Origin: Desmodesmus armatus
Taxonomy: Eukaryota > Chlorophyta > Chlorophyceae > Sphaeropleales > Scenedesmaceae
DNA length: 64,000 nucleotides
NCBI GenBank assembly: GCA_007449985.2
Contig: VIIQ02000008.1
Span: 709,001-773,000 of the forward strand
Direction: 5' to 3'
Below the pieces are notes generated by a model that saw only the letters and a list, made by a program, of their open reading frames with translations, did not search any database and was not told the origin of the DNA. The position numbers and the translations under genes are program-made. Numbering within the stretch: the first letter of the stretch is position 1; every line of letters begins with the position of its first letter. This document shows, piece after piece, positions 23,034 through 33,800 of the stretch.

Positions 23034-24354
23034 CTACCGGAAGCACCTGCCACCATTTGCGCAAGGGACACACTGTGCTGCACTTGCCTGCCAGGCAACA
23101 CTGCTTTGCATGCAGCTGTGGCACAGCTGTGGGTTCCTTGTTGCTGCACATGCCTTGCACGTCATCTCAGTCAACCCCTCAGGGCAGCCCTTGATGCCGC
23201 TGACAGGCTTAGGCGTGATGCCAGCAATCCATCCCTCAGCTGCCTCGCCAGTGCCAAAGGCAGGGGGGTTGACCACACCCCCTACTTGCTTCAGGCTGCA
23301 CGTCCCCATGGGCCAGCTGCCGTCAGGGTTGCAGCCAGCGGCAAACCGGCCAAAGCCAGCAGCTGGTGTGAGGCCCCGCATGCTGTTGGTGGCTGAGATG
23401 GGCGACAGGGCGTTGATGTATGCGCTGCAGGAGCCAGCAGTGCCGCAGCCCTCCTGCACATCGACAGCGACAGATGCAGCATACTGTATGGTCAGCTGCA
23501 GGCAGAGCAGCTCATTGACAGGTTGCAGCAGTAGTGTTGCTGCCAGGTCACCTGGCATCAGTCCAGTGGACGACTCTGTGTCCGTGCGTGTGAGACAGTT
23601 GAGTTGGGCTGTGACTTTCTACCGTATGCTTGACATACCACGCACCTTTCTGTTGCAGAACACCCAGGCGTTGCACAGGTCGGTGGTCTTGCAGAGGCTG
23701 CAACACTCTGATGGAGTGGCACCCTGGGGCTCAGCAGCTGCGTGGTGACGTGGCAGACAACAATTCTCTCAAAAGATGACAGGCTGGCGCTGGTCGGCTG
23801 TCTGCCACGTGGAGAAAGTGGCGCAAACACAGCAATGGCAAGGGAAACACATTCATCCACCTGCCAGCCGTATGCAGGCTTCTGCTGTGGCTGCAATTGG
23901 GTCAAGCAGTACAACAGGCTGTTGGGCACAATGGTGCACTGCAGGTGGAGGGCGAGGTTGGAAGCTGCAGAAGCAGCTTCCAACCAGCTGCTATATCGCA
24001 AACCGCACCTGATGAAGCGCGCATCATACTTCCTGTCGAGAGCACCAGCACCATGCCCCCCATGTTGGCCTGTATTGGGTTGCATTGGCTCTCAGCACAT
24101 CCCCTGAGTTTGCCTGAGGTACCAGTGCACGCCCAAGCTGCAACAAACAGCAACGCGAGCAAGTTCCTCATGTAAGATGTTGGGCGGTGGCGATGGCAGC
24201 AGACAACCAACCGGTGGTTGCAAGACAGGCTGTCGGGACAGCATCGCTCACCATACGGCGAAAACGGGCTCTGCGCCACTACGGTTGTGTTTCCGGCTGC
24301 GACACCAGTTACTAGTATCATACCGAGCACGCAAAGGGCTTTGATGGTTGCCAT
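23034..24354 (-). CDS. Predicted secreted Cys-rich protein, unknown family
   Basis: Not recognised. Three exons join in phase: 24354-24252, 24069-23809 and 23551-23034, total 882 bases (293 residues plus stop). Split Gly and Arg codons bridge the two introns. The N-terminus (MATIKALCVLGMILVTGVAAG) is a typical signal peptide, so an extracellular, wall or vesicular location is inferred. The middle has repeated Cys in hydrophobic surroundings (ALHLQCTIVPNSLLYCLTQ, VNELLCLQLTIQYAAS), suggesting a disulfide-bonded beta-rich fold. The C-terminal ~45 residues are Cys-dense with CKAC, CHSC and CVPC pairs. An internal ATG at 24171 also starts a signal-like sequence, but that frame soon diverges from the better coding frame, so I preferred 24354. 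The protein loosely resembles volvocine extracellular-matrix proteins in layout, without a motif I can name. Confidence 0.65.
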
Positions 24355-25332
24355 TCCGAACAGTAGAGGGGCAAACCAGAAAAGGAGCGGGTTGCTGCTG
24401 TTCAAGCAAGGAGGATGAATGGGGGTGCGTTCAGCCAGCAGAAAATGGATGAGTGTTGTGCGGGTGGCTAGACACGCGCATGAAGGTTGTTGGCAATGTG
24501 CCAGGTGACTGTTACTGTATGTCAAGTGCAGTACAGCTGCGATGGCAGGTGGCAGAAGGTCCAGCAAAGCCCTTTGAGAAGATAACGTGGATCCAGGAGC
24601 GCATGCACGTCCGCTTGTCAGTACATACTGCCTACTGCTGCCCTCAGCCTGCAGTTGCAAGCGCAGGGCTGACCCTTGGCCAGGGGCATGTCTGCCTTCA
24701 CACACAACAGCTAAAGTTTGTGTTTGCCGTGACAGCGACATCTACTGCTGCTTTTCTACTGTGGCACAGCTTTGATATGCGGCCAGCCTGTCAATAGTCT
24801 ATGCGCACCATGCTGGTGCACCATGGGGTCTGGTAGCACACCAGCAGACCTGATGTGAACCAAACAAGACCCTTGCGTTGGTGTTGTGGGCATGCAACGT
24901 GGTTATAGCGCAGAAGACCCTGTCAGCCCCCACATTTCAGATCGAAGTCCCCATCAGGGGACCATATCACTACCATACACACTTGCATTGTCGGCTCCTC
25001 AACGTTCACATATAAAACCAACATCATTTCTGGTCCTTCGTTTCTTTGTCAAACGTTGCATCACGCACAATTCTCCTGCGTTTGCCCGCCAGCAGACTGC
25101 ACAGGAGCGCATCAATAAGGGACAGCTCAAGTAATGGCATCTTGATAATTGCATAATTGCGCATCTGCTTCTACGGGGCTCACTCTGGTAGGTGCTTGTC
25201 TGACCCCAAAGGGCTCCCTGCTGCTGTTGCACACTTGGGGTGACCCGGGTGACAAGGCGTCTCAGCACTGCTATGATACCCAAACTGTTGGCCAAAGTGT
25301 GCATGCATGCTTTTGTTGTGCTGTGCAGCGCC
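24355..25332. other. Divergent promoter region, secreted protein / exostosin
   Basis: About 1 kb between two divergently transcribed genes. It is AT-richer than its surroundings. The only recognisable element is a TATAAAAC box at 25011-25018 facing the exostosin gene. No supported reading frame. Confidence 0.45.
25011..25018 (+). promoter_or_regulatory. TATA-box candidate for exostosin gene
   Basis: TATAAAAC lies 315 bases before the ATG at 25333, implying a 5'UTR of roughly 280 bases. This is the cleanest TATA match noticed in an intergenic region of the window. Confidence 0.35.
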
Positions 25333-28300
25333 ATGAGCAAACATCATGCACGGGTCTCTGCAGCAAGCAGCGCTCTCCTACCAGGGCGTGGCTCCAGCAA
25401 CATTGCTGTTGCCAGATATGTGGCTTTTGCAATGCTGCTAGCCCTGGGAGCCTGCACAATCATAACCGCAGGGCTCCTGCTGACACGCACCATTGAAAAG
25501 CCGTCAGATGCACTGATGTGGGTCGGCAGGCAGCCTGTGCACTCAGCGACAGTCAAGGCAGCAGCAGCAGCAGTGGCAGCACCCGAGGCCATACAGAAAC
25601 CACTGACCAAGGACCTGGATCCAGATTACGTGGAACCCAATGCGCAGCAAGCAGTAACATTCTCAAAGGCATGCCCAGCTGGGTGTGAGAAGCAGGGGAA
25701 CTGCAATGCAGAGGAGGGCAGGTGAGGGAGGGGGGCCACACTGGAATTGTGTGCTCATGCACGCTGCATGTGCGGAGTCAGGAGCAGCAAGGCTCTACCA
25801 GCAGTGTATGTAGCAGCAGCTAGATTGCTCACGCTCAGCACACCAAACAGCAGGATGCTATAGACATTGAACAGCTACAACAGTTGCTGCTAGTGCAATG
25901 GGCTGCAGCCCGCCGTCACATGTACATACACCATGCTCTGTGTACCACATGATGCAGGTGTGAGTGCCCGTACGGATACTATGGGCCAACCTGCGAGAAG
26001 CCCATGTTTCCAGCCTGCAAGTTGGCAGCAGACGCCACTGAAATGCACTGTGGCGAGCGCATGCCCCGGTCATGCGAGTGTTTCAGGCAGTGCCGCCACT
26101 TCTACTGCAATGGTCTCACAGGGGCCTGTGAAATGCCGAGGTGAGGGTGAGGGTCACACAGTGCAATGTATAATGAATTATGTGAAACCCAGCAGGGGCC
26201 AGTGGCAATGGAGTGATGGTTGCCAGCATGTGCGGCACGGTCAGCTCTGTACAAGCAGGCAAGGCTGTGAACCGCACAAGTTGCTACATGCAGGCAAGCA
26301 TGATGACACTGTTGCTATGTCTGTGCTTCAGGGACCCCTGGTTTGTGCGCTGCTTTGAGCAGCTGCAACCGGCAGCTGCAGCTGTCGGCACCAACGGCAC
26401 AGACAGCAGTGAAGTCGTCTACTCTGACGTGCCAGAGGAGTCGGAGGAGAAGGCAGGGCGCATTGGATGGTACAGGGGCATTCGCCAGGACATGGGCAGG
26501 GAGAGGCTGAGCAGGCAGAAAGCCGTCACGGTGAGCATGTGTGCTAGCAGATGCACCCCAGCAGCCGCTGCCACGTTGTTGGTGGTTGAAGAGCCCTGCC
26601 AGGCATGGGTCACCGCTTGCTGGGCATAGGGTTAGTCAGTGGGCCAGGGAGTCACACAGATGCAAGGCACGTCGTCCATGTTACCCCTTGAGCTCTGCTG
26701 GCACTCAGCTGGGGCATCTGTGTCCAAGGGCCCCGCACAGTCAAGTAGTTGGATGGCTAGGAATGAGTCCTTCCTCAGCCCCATGTCTGGTTTGTGTTGT
26801 GTTGAGCTTGTGCAACCCAATGTTGACCCGTGTGCTGCAGGTCGGGCCCTTGCTTGTTGGCGGTGGCTCCATGCTGGCCCTTCCAGTGTCCCGCTGCCCT
26901 GAGCGCTGCAACCTAAGGGGGCAGTGCACCAAACAAGCTGCGTCAGCAGCGCCCCAGTGCCTCTGCTGGCAGGGCTACACAGGGACAGCCTGTGAACAGG
27001 TGAGCAGTGACAGCCAGTGCATGACAATTGCCTGCCTGCAGGCAGGTCACAGCAGCGCACAAGACTTGTAGATGCTGCTAGCAACACTTAAGTTATTGGG
27101 AGGGACTCCGCTCACGCTGCTCGCCAAGCAAAACATGCTTTTGTTGCTATAGCGCTCGCTGGCACCATAATGCAGCCGCCTTCACATATGCTGCCGTGGG
27201 TGATGCTGCTGCAGGTCCACAGGCATGCATGCATCAATCAGTGCATGGGGCGCGGCACTTGCAGAGGGGGCTTCTGCCATTGCGAGGCCGGGTACTGGGG
27301 CAAGGACTGCAGCCGTTCTAAGGCATTCGCACCTCACAACGCACCTACATCCATCACAACACTGAAGATATATGTATATGAGCTCCCCACACACCTGTAA
27401 GTGAGCGGAGGGTCTGGGGAAGGCGGCACACTGTTTGCATGTGCTTGTTGTATGGTAGCGTGCAGCGGGTGCAAGGGTTGCACACTTGATATCGGCTGCT
27501 TCTGCACTGTCTGGTTGCACATGGTGCCAACATGCACGCAACTGGCTACCAGGGTCAGGATGGCTGAACTGCTGCGTGCTGCTGCTGAGGTTGTGCGTCT
27601 GTCTGTCATGCAGGTCATTTGATATGGAGCAGTACGTTGGCTTTCCCGGTAGGTGCCACCCCTGCATGTTGGCACCAGTGTTGGCAGGAGCACTGCAAGG
27701 CTTGGGAGCAGTTGCAACTGCAGCACAACCACCTCGCTGTGCACTCCATGCCCTTTGACAAGCTGCAGAGTTGGTCGCACACAAGCGGCATATCGCCCAG
27801 CAGAACCGATGCACTGACTGCATCAAACGCATCATGCAGTGTCCACAAGACGGGTTGGCTTGCGCACAGCTTGCAGCCCCTGTAACCCCTGCAGCCCCTG
27901 TAACCCCTGCACCCCCTGTATCTGTTGCATGTGCAGGCCATGACCCCACCTACATTGCCTACAAGGGCTTCATGGCCGGCCTGCTGCATGACTGGACTGT
28001 GCGCACTGAGAACCCCTGGGAGGCCAACATGTTTTACGTGCCTGCCCTCACCTACGCCTACACCAGCAACCTGGGGGATGTGGTGGAGCACCTGCATCGG
28101 GTCATGACCTGGGTGCGCTCAGCACACCCCTTCTTCAACCGCACTGAGGGGCGGGACCACTTTGTCTGGTTGCCAAATGACAGGTGTGCGTGTGAGGGGG
28201 GGGGGGAGGGGAGGGGAGGGGTGCGCATGCATACAGTACACTACTTCAGAGGCAGGGTCGCTGTCTCCAGCAGTACCCAGCAGCCAAGAGCGCGGCAATT

Positions 28301-29945
28301 TGATTGGGCTCATACATGCTCCTGATTCTTCTGGCCGGCAACGGCAGCAGCCTGTTGTTGACGATACGACATGCCAGCTGCTGGCTGACAGTTGCCTGAT
28401 GACCTTTGGCCATGCTGATGGGCCAGCAGACACTCAGAGTTAACCCCACTTTGTCGGCTGGGAAGGCGACCACTGAAGTGGCGCAAAAGCCCCAATGAAT
28501 CATTGGTGCATCTTGATGATGTTGCGCTGCTGTCTGTGCTGTGCTGTCAGGGGTGCATGCTGGATAGACCCCAGTGACCCATTGCTGGGCAACGTGATAA
28601 AGCTGGTGCACTTTGGCCTCCATGGCAACACACAGCTGCCTGGCGACTTCCAGATCATGCCACACAAGGGTGCAGCATGCTTTGCGCCCGAGCGCGACAT
28701 TGTCGCAGCACCTTACTCCTACAGGCAGGAGGCGATTGCCAATGAGACTTACACAGGCTTTGATCCGGCTGACATACAGAAGGAGCGCCTGCTGTTCTTT
28801 GCTGGCAGCATCAAGGCGAACGAGCCAGAGTACAGCGGCGGTGTGCGGCAGGTGGGTTGTGCCTAGCAGGCGTGGTATGCGGGCGCCACTGGACTACCCA
28901 GCAACTGCAGAAGGGGGCTTTGATGACGACCACCAACATGTGCGCCTGGCACGTTCGGTCGCTGCAGCAGCAGCGTGTGCAAGTCCTGCTTGGTGCCAGC
29001 GCAGTGGATGGCACTAGGATGTTTTGTGGTCATGGGTTGCCAACATGGCAGCTGCTGGGTAGTCAGTCTCTTGCATGTCCACGTGGTCTGCCGACACTGA
29101 CTGCTGACTGACCCCTGCCGTCTGTGTTGTGCTGCCCTGCAGGAGTTGTGGAAGCTGTTTGAGGCCAACAAGCTGGGTGACAGCGTGCTGATCAGTGACA
29201 AGAACAGGCTGCCGGACTTTGAGGACCTAGTGCGCAGCAGCAAGTTCTGCTTGGCACCCTGGGGCCATGGCTGGGGCAACAGGCTGGGCCTGTACATGAT
29301 CCTGGGCTGTGTGCCCGTCATTGTGCAGGTGAGGAGGAGGGCAACAGGTTGATACGGGTTGACAACATGGTGGCGTGCTGCTGTGCTGCATGCTGTTGAT
29401 GCGCAACCCTTGGGTCAAGCGATGCTGCTGGGCACAGGAGCACTGCCAGACACAGCAGGATTTGGTCGCTGCTTGGAAGCTTGCATGCAGTGCATGGGGC
29501 GCCGCCCGGTGCAGAGTGTGTGGCGTCTGCACCTACCTGCACATGGATCGCGTTGGGCCACACTCCTGGCATGTTGCGATGCCTCACGCAGTTGTTGCTG
29601 CAGCCAAGCACGGTCTGCACTCATGGCCCGGTATGCTGATGCGAGCTCTGTGTACGCATGTCTCGGTACATGTGCTGCGTGTGCGTGCAGGATGGTGTCT
29701 ACCAGCCATATCACGACCTCCTGCCCTACCAGCAGTTCAGTGTGACCCTCCCCAAGGCGCGGCTAGCCAGCATCTCTCAAGTGCTGAAAAGCATTACCGA
29801 CGAGGAGTATGTCAGGCTGAGGCAGGGCATGCAGACATACTGGAGGGCCTTTGTGTGGCACCCGCTGGCAGGAGGCCAGGCCTACAACTACACCATACAG
29901 AGCTTGCACCACAGAGTGCAGCACCACCTGGCGAGCCTGTACTAG
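25333..29945 (+). CDS. Exostosin-family glycosyltransferase (GT47) with EGF-like modules
   Basis: A type II membrane protein of the secretory pathway: a short Ser/Arg-rich cytosolic tail, one signal anchor (residues ~32-55, AFAMLLALGACTIITAGLLL), then the lumenal part. Three EGF-like modules follow: CPAGCEKQGNCNAEEGRCEC..GYYGPTCE, CPERCNLRGQC..CLCWQGYTGTACE, and CINQCMGRGTC..FCHCEAGYWGKDCS. The exostosin domain starts at IYVYELP, with FYVPALTYAYT, FNRTEGRDHFVWLPND, HKGAACFAPERDIVAAPY, FFAGSI and, late, SSKFCLAPWGHGWGNRL..GCVPVIVQDG, the usual donor-binding end of GT47. The first seven exons were joined in phase (25333-25721, 25957 on, ~26330-26529, 26842-27000, 27215-27396, ~27615-27650, 27935 on) and the later exons are clear. 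The ATG at 25333 places the anchor correctly. EGF plus exostosin is a known green-algal arrangement (ELG proteins in Chlamydomonas). The acceptor is unknown; wall or matrix glycan synthesis is inferred. Confidence 0.88.
27872..27907 (+). repeat. 18-bp tandem repeat before a 3' splice site
   Basis: TGCAGCCCCTGTAACCCC occurs twice in tandem, followed by a diverged third copy that runs into the acceptor before the exon at 27935. The pyrimidine-rich units probably serve as the polypyrimidine tract. The embedded CAGs could act as alternative acceptors. Confidence 0.75.
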
Positions 29946-29981
29946 GCGCTGGGATGGCGCCGCACACTGTGTACTACTACG

Positions 29982-29986
29982 TGTAA
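29982..29986 (+). terminator. Candidate TGTAA poly(A) signal, exostosin gene
   Basis: TGTAA lies only 37 bases after the exostosin stop codon, close for a 3'UTR but well placed. Confidence 0.35.
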
Positions 29987-30377
29987 ATCTTCACCCATCC
30001 GCATGTGATGTGCATGATCGACTTAGTGCCAATGTGCGGTTGCGCCACCCACATGGGTTGTCCCATGAAAAGCACCCCTGCTGTGTCCACACCGGCAGGG
30101 GTGGCGCGTGTCTTCAGTCAACGCGTCACTTTCGTCAACGCCCAGTCCCTTCCTAGTGATCAGCACTTGCTTGGCTCCCCAGGTCAATCCCTTGGCTTGC
30201 TGACCTGTGAGCACTTCTGGTCCATCAGCAGCTGCTGCAATAGGTTCTGGCGTGCTGCACACCCCCGTACCATCTGGCCGTCACCCGGGTGACTCACCCA
30301 ATGACTCACCCCTGTAGCCGTCGCAGCCCCTCTGCTCAGACACTGTTCTGTGGTTGGCTAAGCACTCCAAGAATATT

Positions 30378-30734
30378 TTAAGGATTGCTTAAGACTGAAT
30401 GGAGGGAAGAACCACCATATGCCACGTTGGGGTGTTTAAACCCGTCCTTTTTAGGGTTGAGAGAAGGCTTATCAGCCAGCCGTTTGTGAGTTGTAATAAG
30501 GAGTTGGAACCCTTGAGCTGGCAGAAGACGATTTTCGCTGGCTGCAAACGTATCGAGTACGTGTCGAGAGTGCTGTGAGGGACTTGCTTCGTCGGACAGC
30601 TCACAGCCAGGTCCGGACGCTTTTCCCACCAGATATACTAGTAATATAGCTGCCAGCATCGTTGCAGCCAGTTTCTGTCCCGTCCGGGGCTGTTGCAAGT
30701 GGAAAGTGTCCACAAAGCGTACACATCCATCCAT
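30378..30734 (-). CDS. Possible small membrane-anchored protein, uncertain
   Basis: A complete ATG-to-stop frame of 118 codons on the minus strand, divergent from the GAF-PAS kinase. Residues ~23-38 form a hydrophobic stretch (LAATMLAAILLVYLVG) that could be a signal anchor. The rest is polar, with several Lys, Ser and His and no domain I recognise. The local sequence is more AT-rich than surrounding genes, so this could be a young gene, the first exon of something else, or a chance frame. No homologue comes to mind. Confidence 0.25.
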   Translation of the reverse strand: MDGCVRFVDTFHLQQPRTGQKLAATMLAAILLVYLVGKASGPGCELSDEASPSQHSRHVLDTFAASENRLLPAQGFQLLITTHKRLADKPSLNPKKDGFKHPNVAYGGSSLHSVLSNP

Positions 30735-30889
30735 AGTATCTCAATCAAATCGCGTGTGCTGTCGTGGCGGACCCAACGGTGATTGGCTTTTCGTGCGTGA
30801 CTGCCAACCTTCCTGAGTGCCGCCCAGGGGCTGGAGCTGGCCACGTGCCCGCACCCGCTACACCTGCCAGCACAACAGCAGCAGTAGCA

Positions 30890-33800
30890 ATGGTCCTGGC
30901 TGAGGACGTGCAGCTGCTTGATCGGATAGAAAAGCTTGGCTTGGCCAAGGGGCAGACATTGGGCAGCAGTGCATACTCGGAACCCCAGTCCATCAACCAG
31001 TCTGAGCCCACCACCCAGTCCTTGGACGATGACCAGCGCATCAGCAGCCCCATCCGCAGCAAGGATGCCAGCGGCTCTGCCAGGAGCTTGGACACGGACC
31101 GCCTGGCCGCCAGACGCTCGTCAGATGCGGATTCCGTTCCCTCTGCTGAGGCCAGCCTGAGCCAGACACCTGCGCTTGTCAGCAGGGCAGAGCCTGTGGC
31201 GCAGCAGTCTGCGCTGCACTACTACAAGCCTCACGACGGCTTTGGAGTGGGCTGTCCTGCACCACCGTGCTTCCAGGAGCGTGTCAGCACAGCCATGGGC
31301 ATCTATGACAAGATGGAGCTGCGAGACGGGGAGCTGGGTGAGTGGCTCTGCACCTGCAGGATTGAGTGGCCTGCATGCAGCTGCACAGTCAGCTGCTGCT
31401 GCCATGTTGGCAAGCCATCGCTGGTGGCTCAATCAAAAGACATGCTGCTGATTGAAAGCCATGCATGTGTAGGCGTGCGCAGTTCTTCACTTCAGTGGGT
31501 CCAGCACAAAGCAGAAGGTCCAGCACGACAGCAGCAGGCATGGCAACGTGTGCTGGACATCCGATGGAGTCCAGAATGCTGTGCCATGCTTGTGTTGGTG
31601 CTCTTGCCGCCTTCTGCACGGACGTATTGCGGCTTGGCCCCGTCGTACGTACCCCCACTAGCGCCTGCGTGTAATGCTGTCTCCTGCAGAGTCAACGTTG
31701 CGCCTGCTGTGCAAGGTGTTTGATGTGGAGACTGCCACAGTGTCCCTGCTGACGGGGGAGAGGATCTACTTGGTTGGTGCGTGCGGCGCGCTGCCCGTGT
31801 GCGTCTGCCCCGACCGCTGGGGCTTCTGCGGCTGGTCCTTCCTCAACCCCAACCACGAGGTCAGCACGGCTGGAAGGGTGTGTGGTCGGTAGGACTATTC
31901 TGCAGGTGTCACTGCGGTGTTGTTGTCATGTATCGTGGCAAGTTGCGACAGAGGGGTTGGTGAGCCCTCTGTCCATGCAGCAGCAGCAGCAGCCAGCATA
32001 TTGACGGGAACATCCTGCTGACAACCTTCTCATCTGCACTCGTCCTGCTGCTTGTCCTGCTGCAGCTCAACGTGGTGGAGAACATGGAGGAGGATGCCAG
32101 GTGCGAGCACAGGGGGCTTGAACCTGGTCTCTTTCATCACGCAACACTCGACTGTAAAATCTAGGTGCACAGGTTATGCTAGCTGTATGCCATACAAACC
32201 GTGTGGACAACAGCATCCCCCCTCTTCAAAATGACATGCCTGCTGATGCATTATGCAATTCTTGTCGTAGCTTTTGCTGCCACCGCCATGCCCTGCGAGG
32301 CTGCTGATATGTGACGGCGCCACAACCTCAGCACAGCCCTGGACCTTTGTGACGTGCTCTACGTCATTTTATGCTTCAGACTTGAATTCATCAACTTCAT
32401 GCTGCTGATTGCGTCTCATTAATTTTTTGCAGGTTCAGCCAGAACTTCTTTGTGGTCAACAAGGACTTCAGGTAAGTTGCGACAGCAGCTGCGCATCTGC
32501 TTGCTTTCATGTGAACTCGTACTTCCAGCACAAGAAATTTCTCAGCAGTGGTTTGATGGATGGCCTGCAGCATTTAAGTTCTGCTGCAGACCGTCTGCAG
32601 CAGAACAGTGCAGCAGCAATAGCTCTCTGGCCGGCGCACAAGCCATTGTCGGTTGCAGTCATGCATGGCGACGCCCTGTCTGTTGTTATCTGTTGTGCAG
32701 GCTGGTGTTCTACGTGATGGCGCCCCTCATCAGCAGCAACGGGCACCGGGTGGGCACGCTGTGCATCATGGGGCAGCAGCCGCGCAAGTTTGATGCAACA
32801 CGGGGAGCCATCCTGGCAAACCTGTCAGAGCTGCTGGTAAGCTGCATCGCATTGCCTCGGTGCTGCCCCCTTTCTGTGGCCCCTTGCAGTCGCCTCTGGC
32901 GCCCACGTGCCAACTTGTGCTGTTGACACTGCTGTGACTGCAATGCTAAATGGGTCATACTCAACAACCTGGTGGAACGTATTCACAAGCTGGTGCAAGT
33001 CAAGACTTGGTGCGCGTGTGGGGTGTGTGTTTGCAGGTGCGTCAGATCGAGCGGCGCTGGGCTACGCAGGAGGCAGCCAAGTATGACGGCAGCCGCCTGC
33101 TACGCACGGCTGATGCCTATGAGTCGGCTGTCGGCTTTGTCGACGCCAGCAGGGCTGATGACTGGAGGCTGCTGCACCTGAACACACCTGCGGTGGAATT
33201 GATGGGTGAGTGTGCTGTCCGTTGCTGGCAGTGCCTTGTGGCTGCTGCCAGGTCTGCTGGCTCTGGTTGTGAGGGTATGTGGCTCTACACCGTGTTTGCG
33301 GCGAGGGCGTTCCCTGTCCCCACGCAGGGACAAAACTTGCAGTGGTGGTTTCTGCATGGCAAGTGCCCCCCCGGGGGGGGGGGGGGGGGATATGTATGCA
33401 CGGCATACGGCTGTTGGGCAGGGGCAACCTTGTGGCTTGCCTCTTTCCAGTAGTCCCAGATGCCACGGGAAGGGGTCGATGTGACCCTCGTGCACCTCCT
33501 TCCTTCCGTCTTTCTCCCCAAATTCCTGCTGTCCAGGCGTGGATTGGTTTGCTTCTGTGCAGCTTCCACAGTCTAAGAAGATGCCTGTGATAGCCAATGG
33601 TGTGTATGTTTGTCTTTTGCTGCCGGGGTGGTGGGTTACTGTTCTCTGTGCCTGCAGCAAATGCTGTTGGGGGACAGTGGGGATGGGGGAATGAGATGTG
33701 TGGTAAAGGAATTCAACTCACGCGGCGTGTTTTCTGGCTTCACCAGGTGTGAACTGGCGTGCTACATATGAGGACCTGGCAAAGCTGTCTGAGGGGCGTC

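Larger units (their letters stand above)
29946..30889. other. Intergenic, exostosin / GAF-PAS kinase
   Basis: This holds the exostosin 3'UTR with its TGTAA and the upstream region of the GAF-PAS kinase. Around 30360-30740 the base composition shifts toward AT, and a minus-strand open frame of 118 codons is present (separate entry). The plus frame upstream of the chosen kinase ATG stays open back to 30764 without another ATG. Confidence 0.4.

Noticed and set aside
23902..24171. Alternative start for the secreted protein at the ATG at 24171
   Set aside because: Although it also begins with a signal-like sequence, this frame ends at 23902 and misses the better coding frame, which joins in phase to the ATG at 24354.
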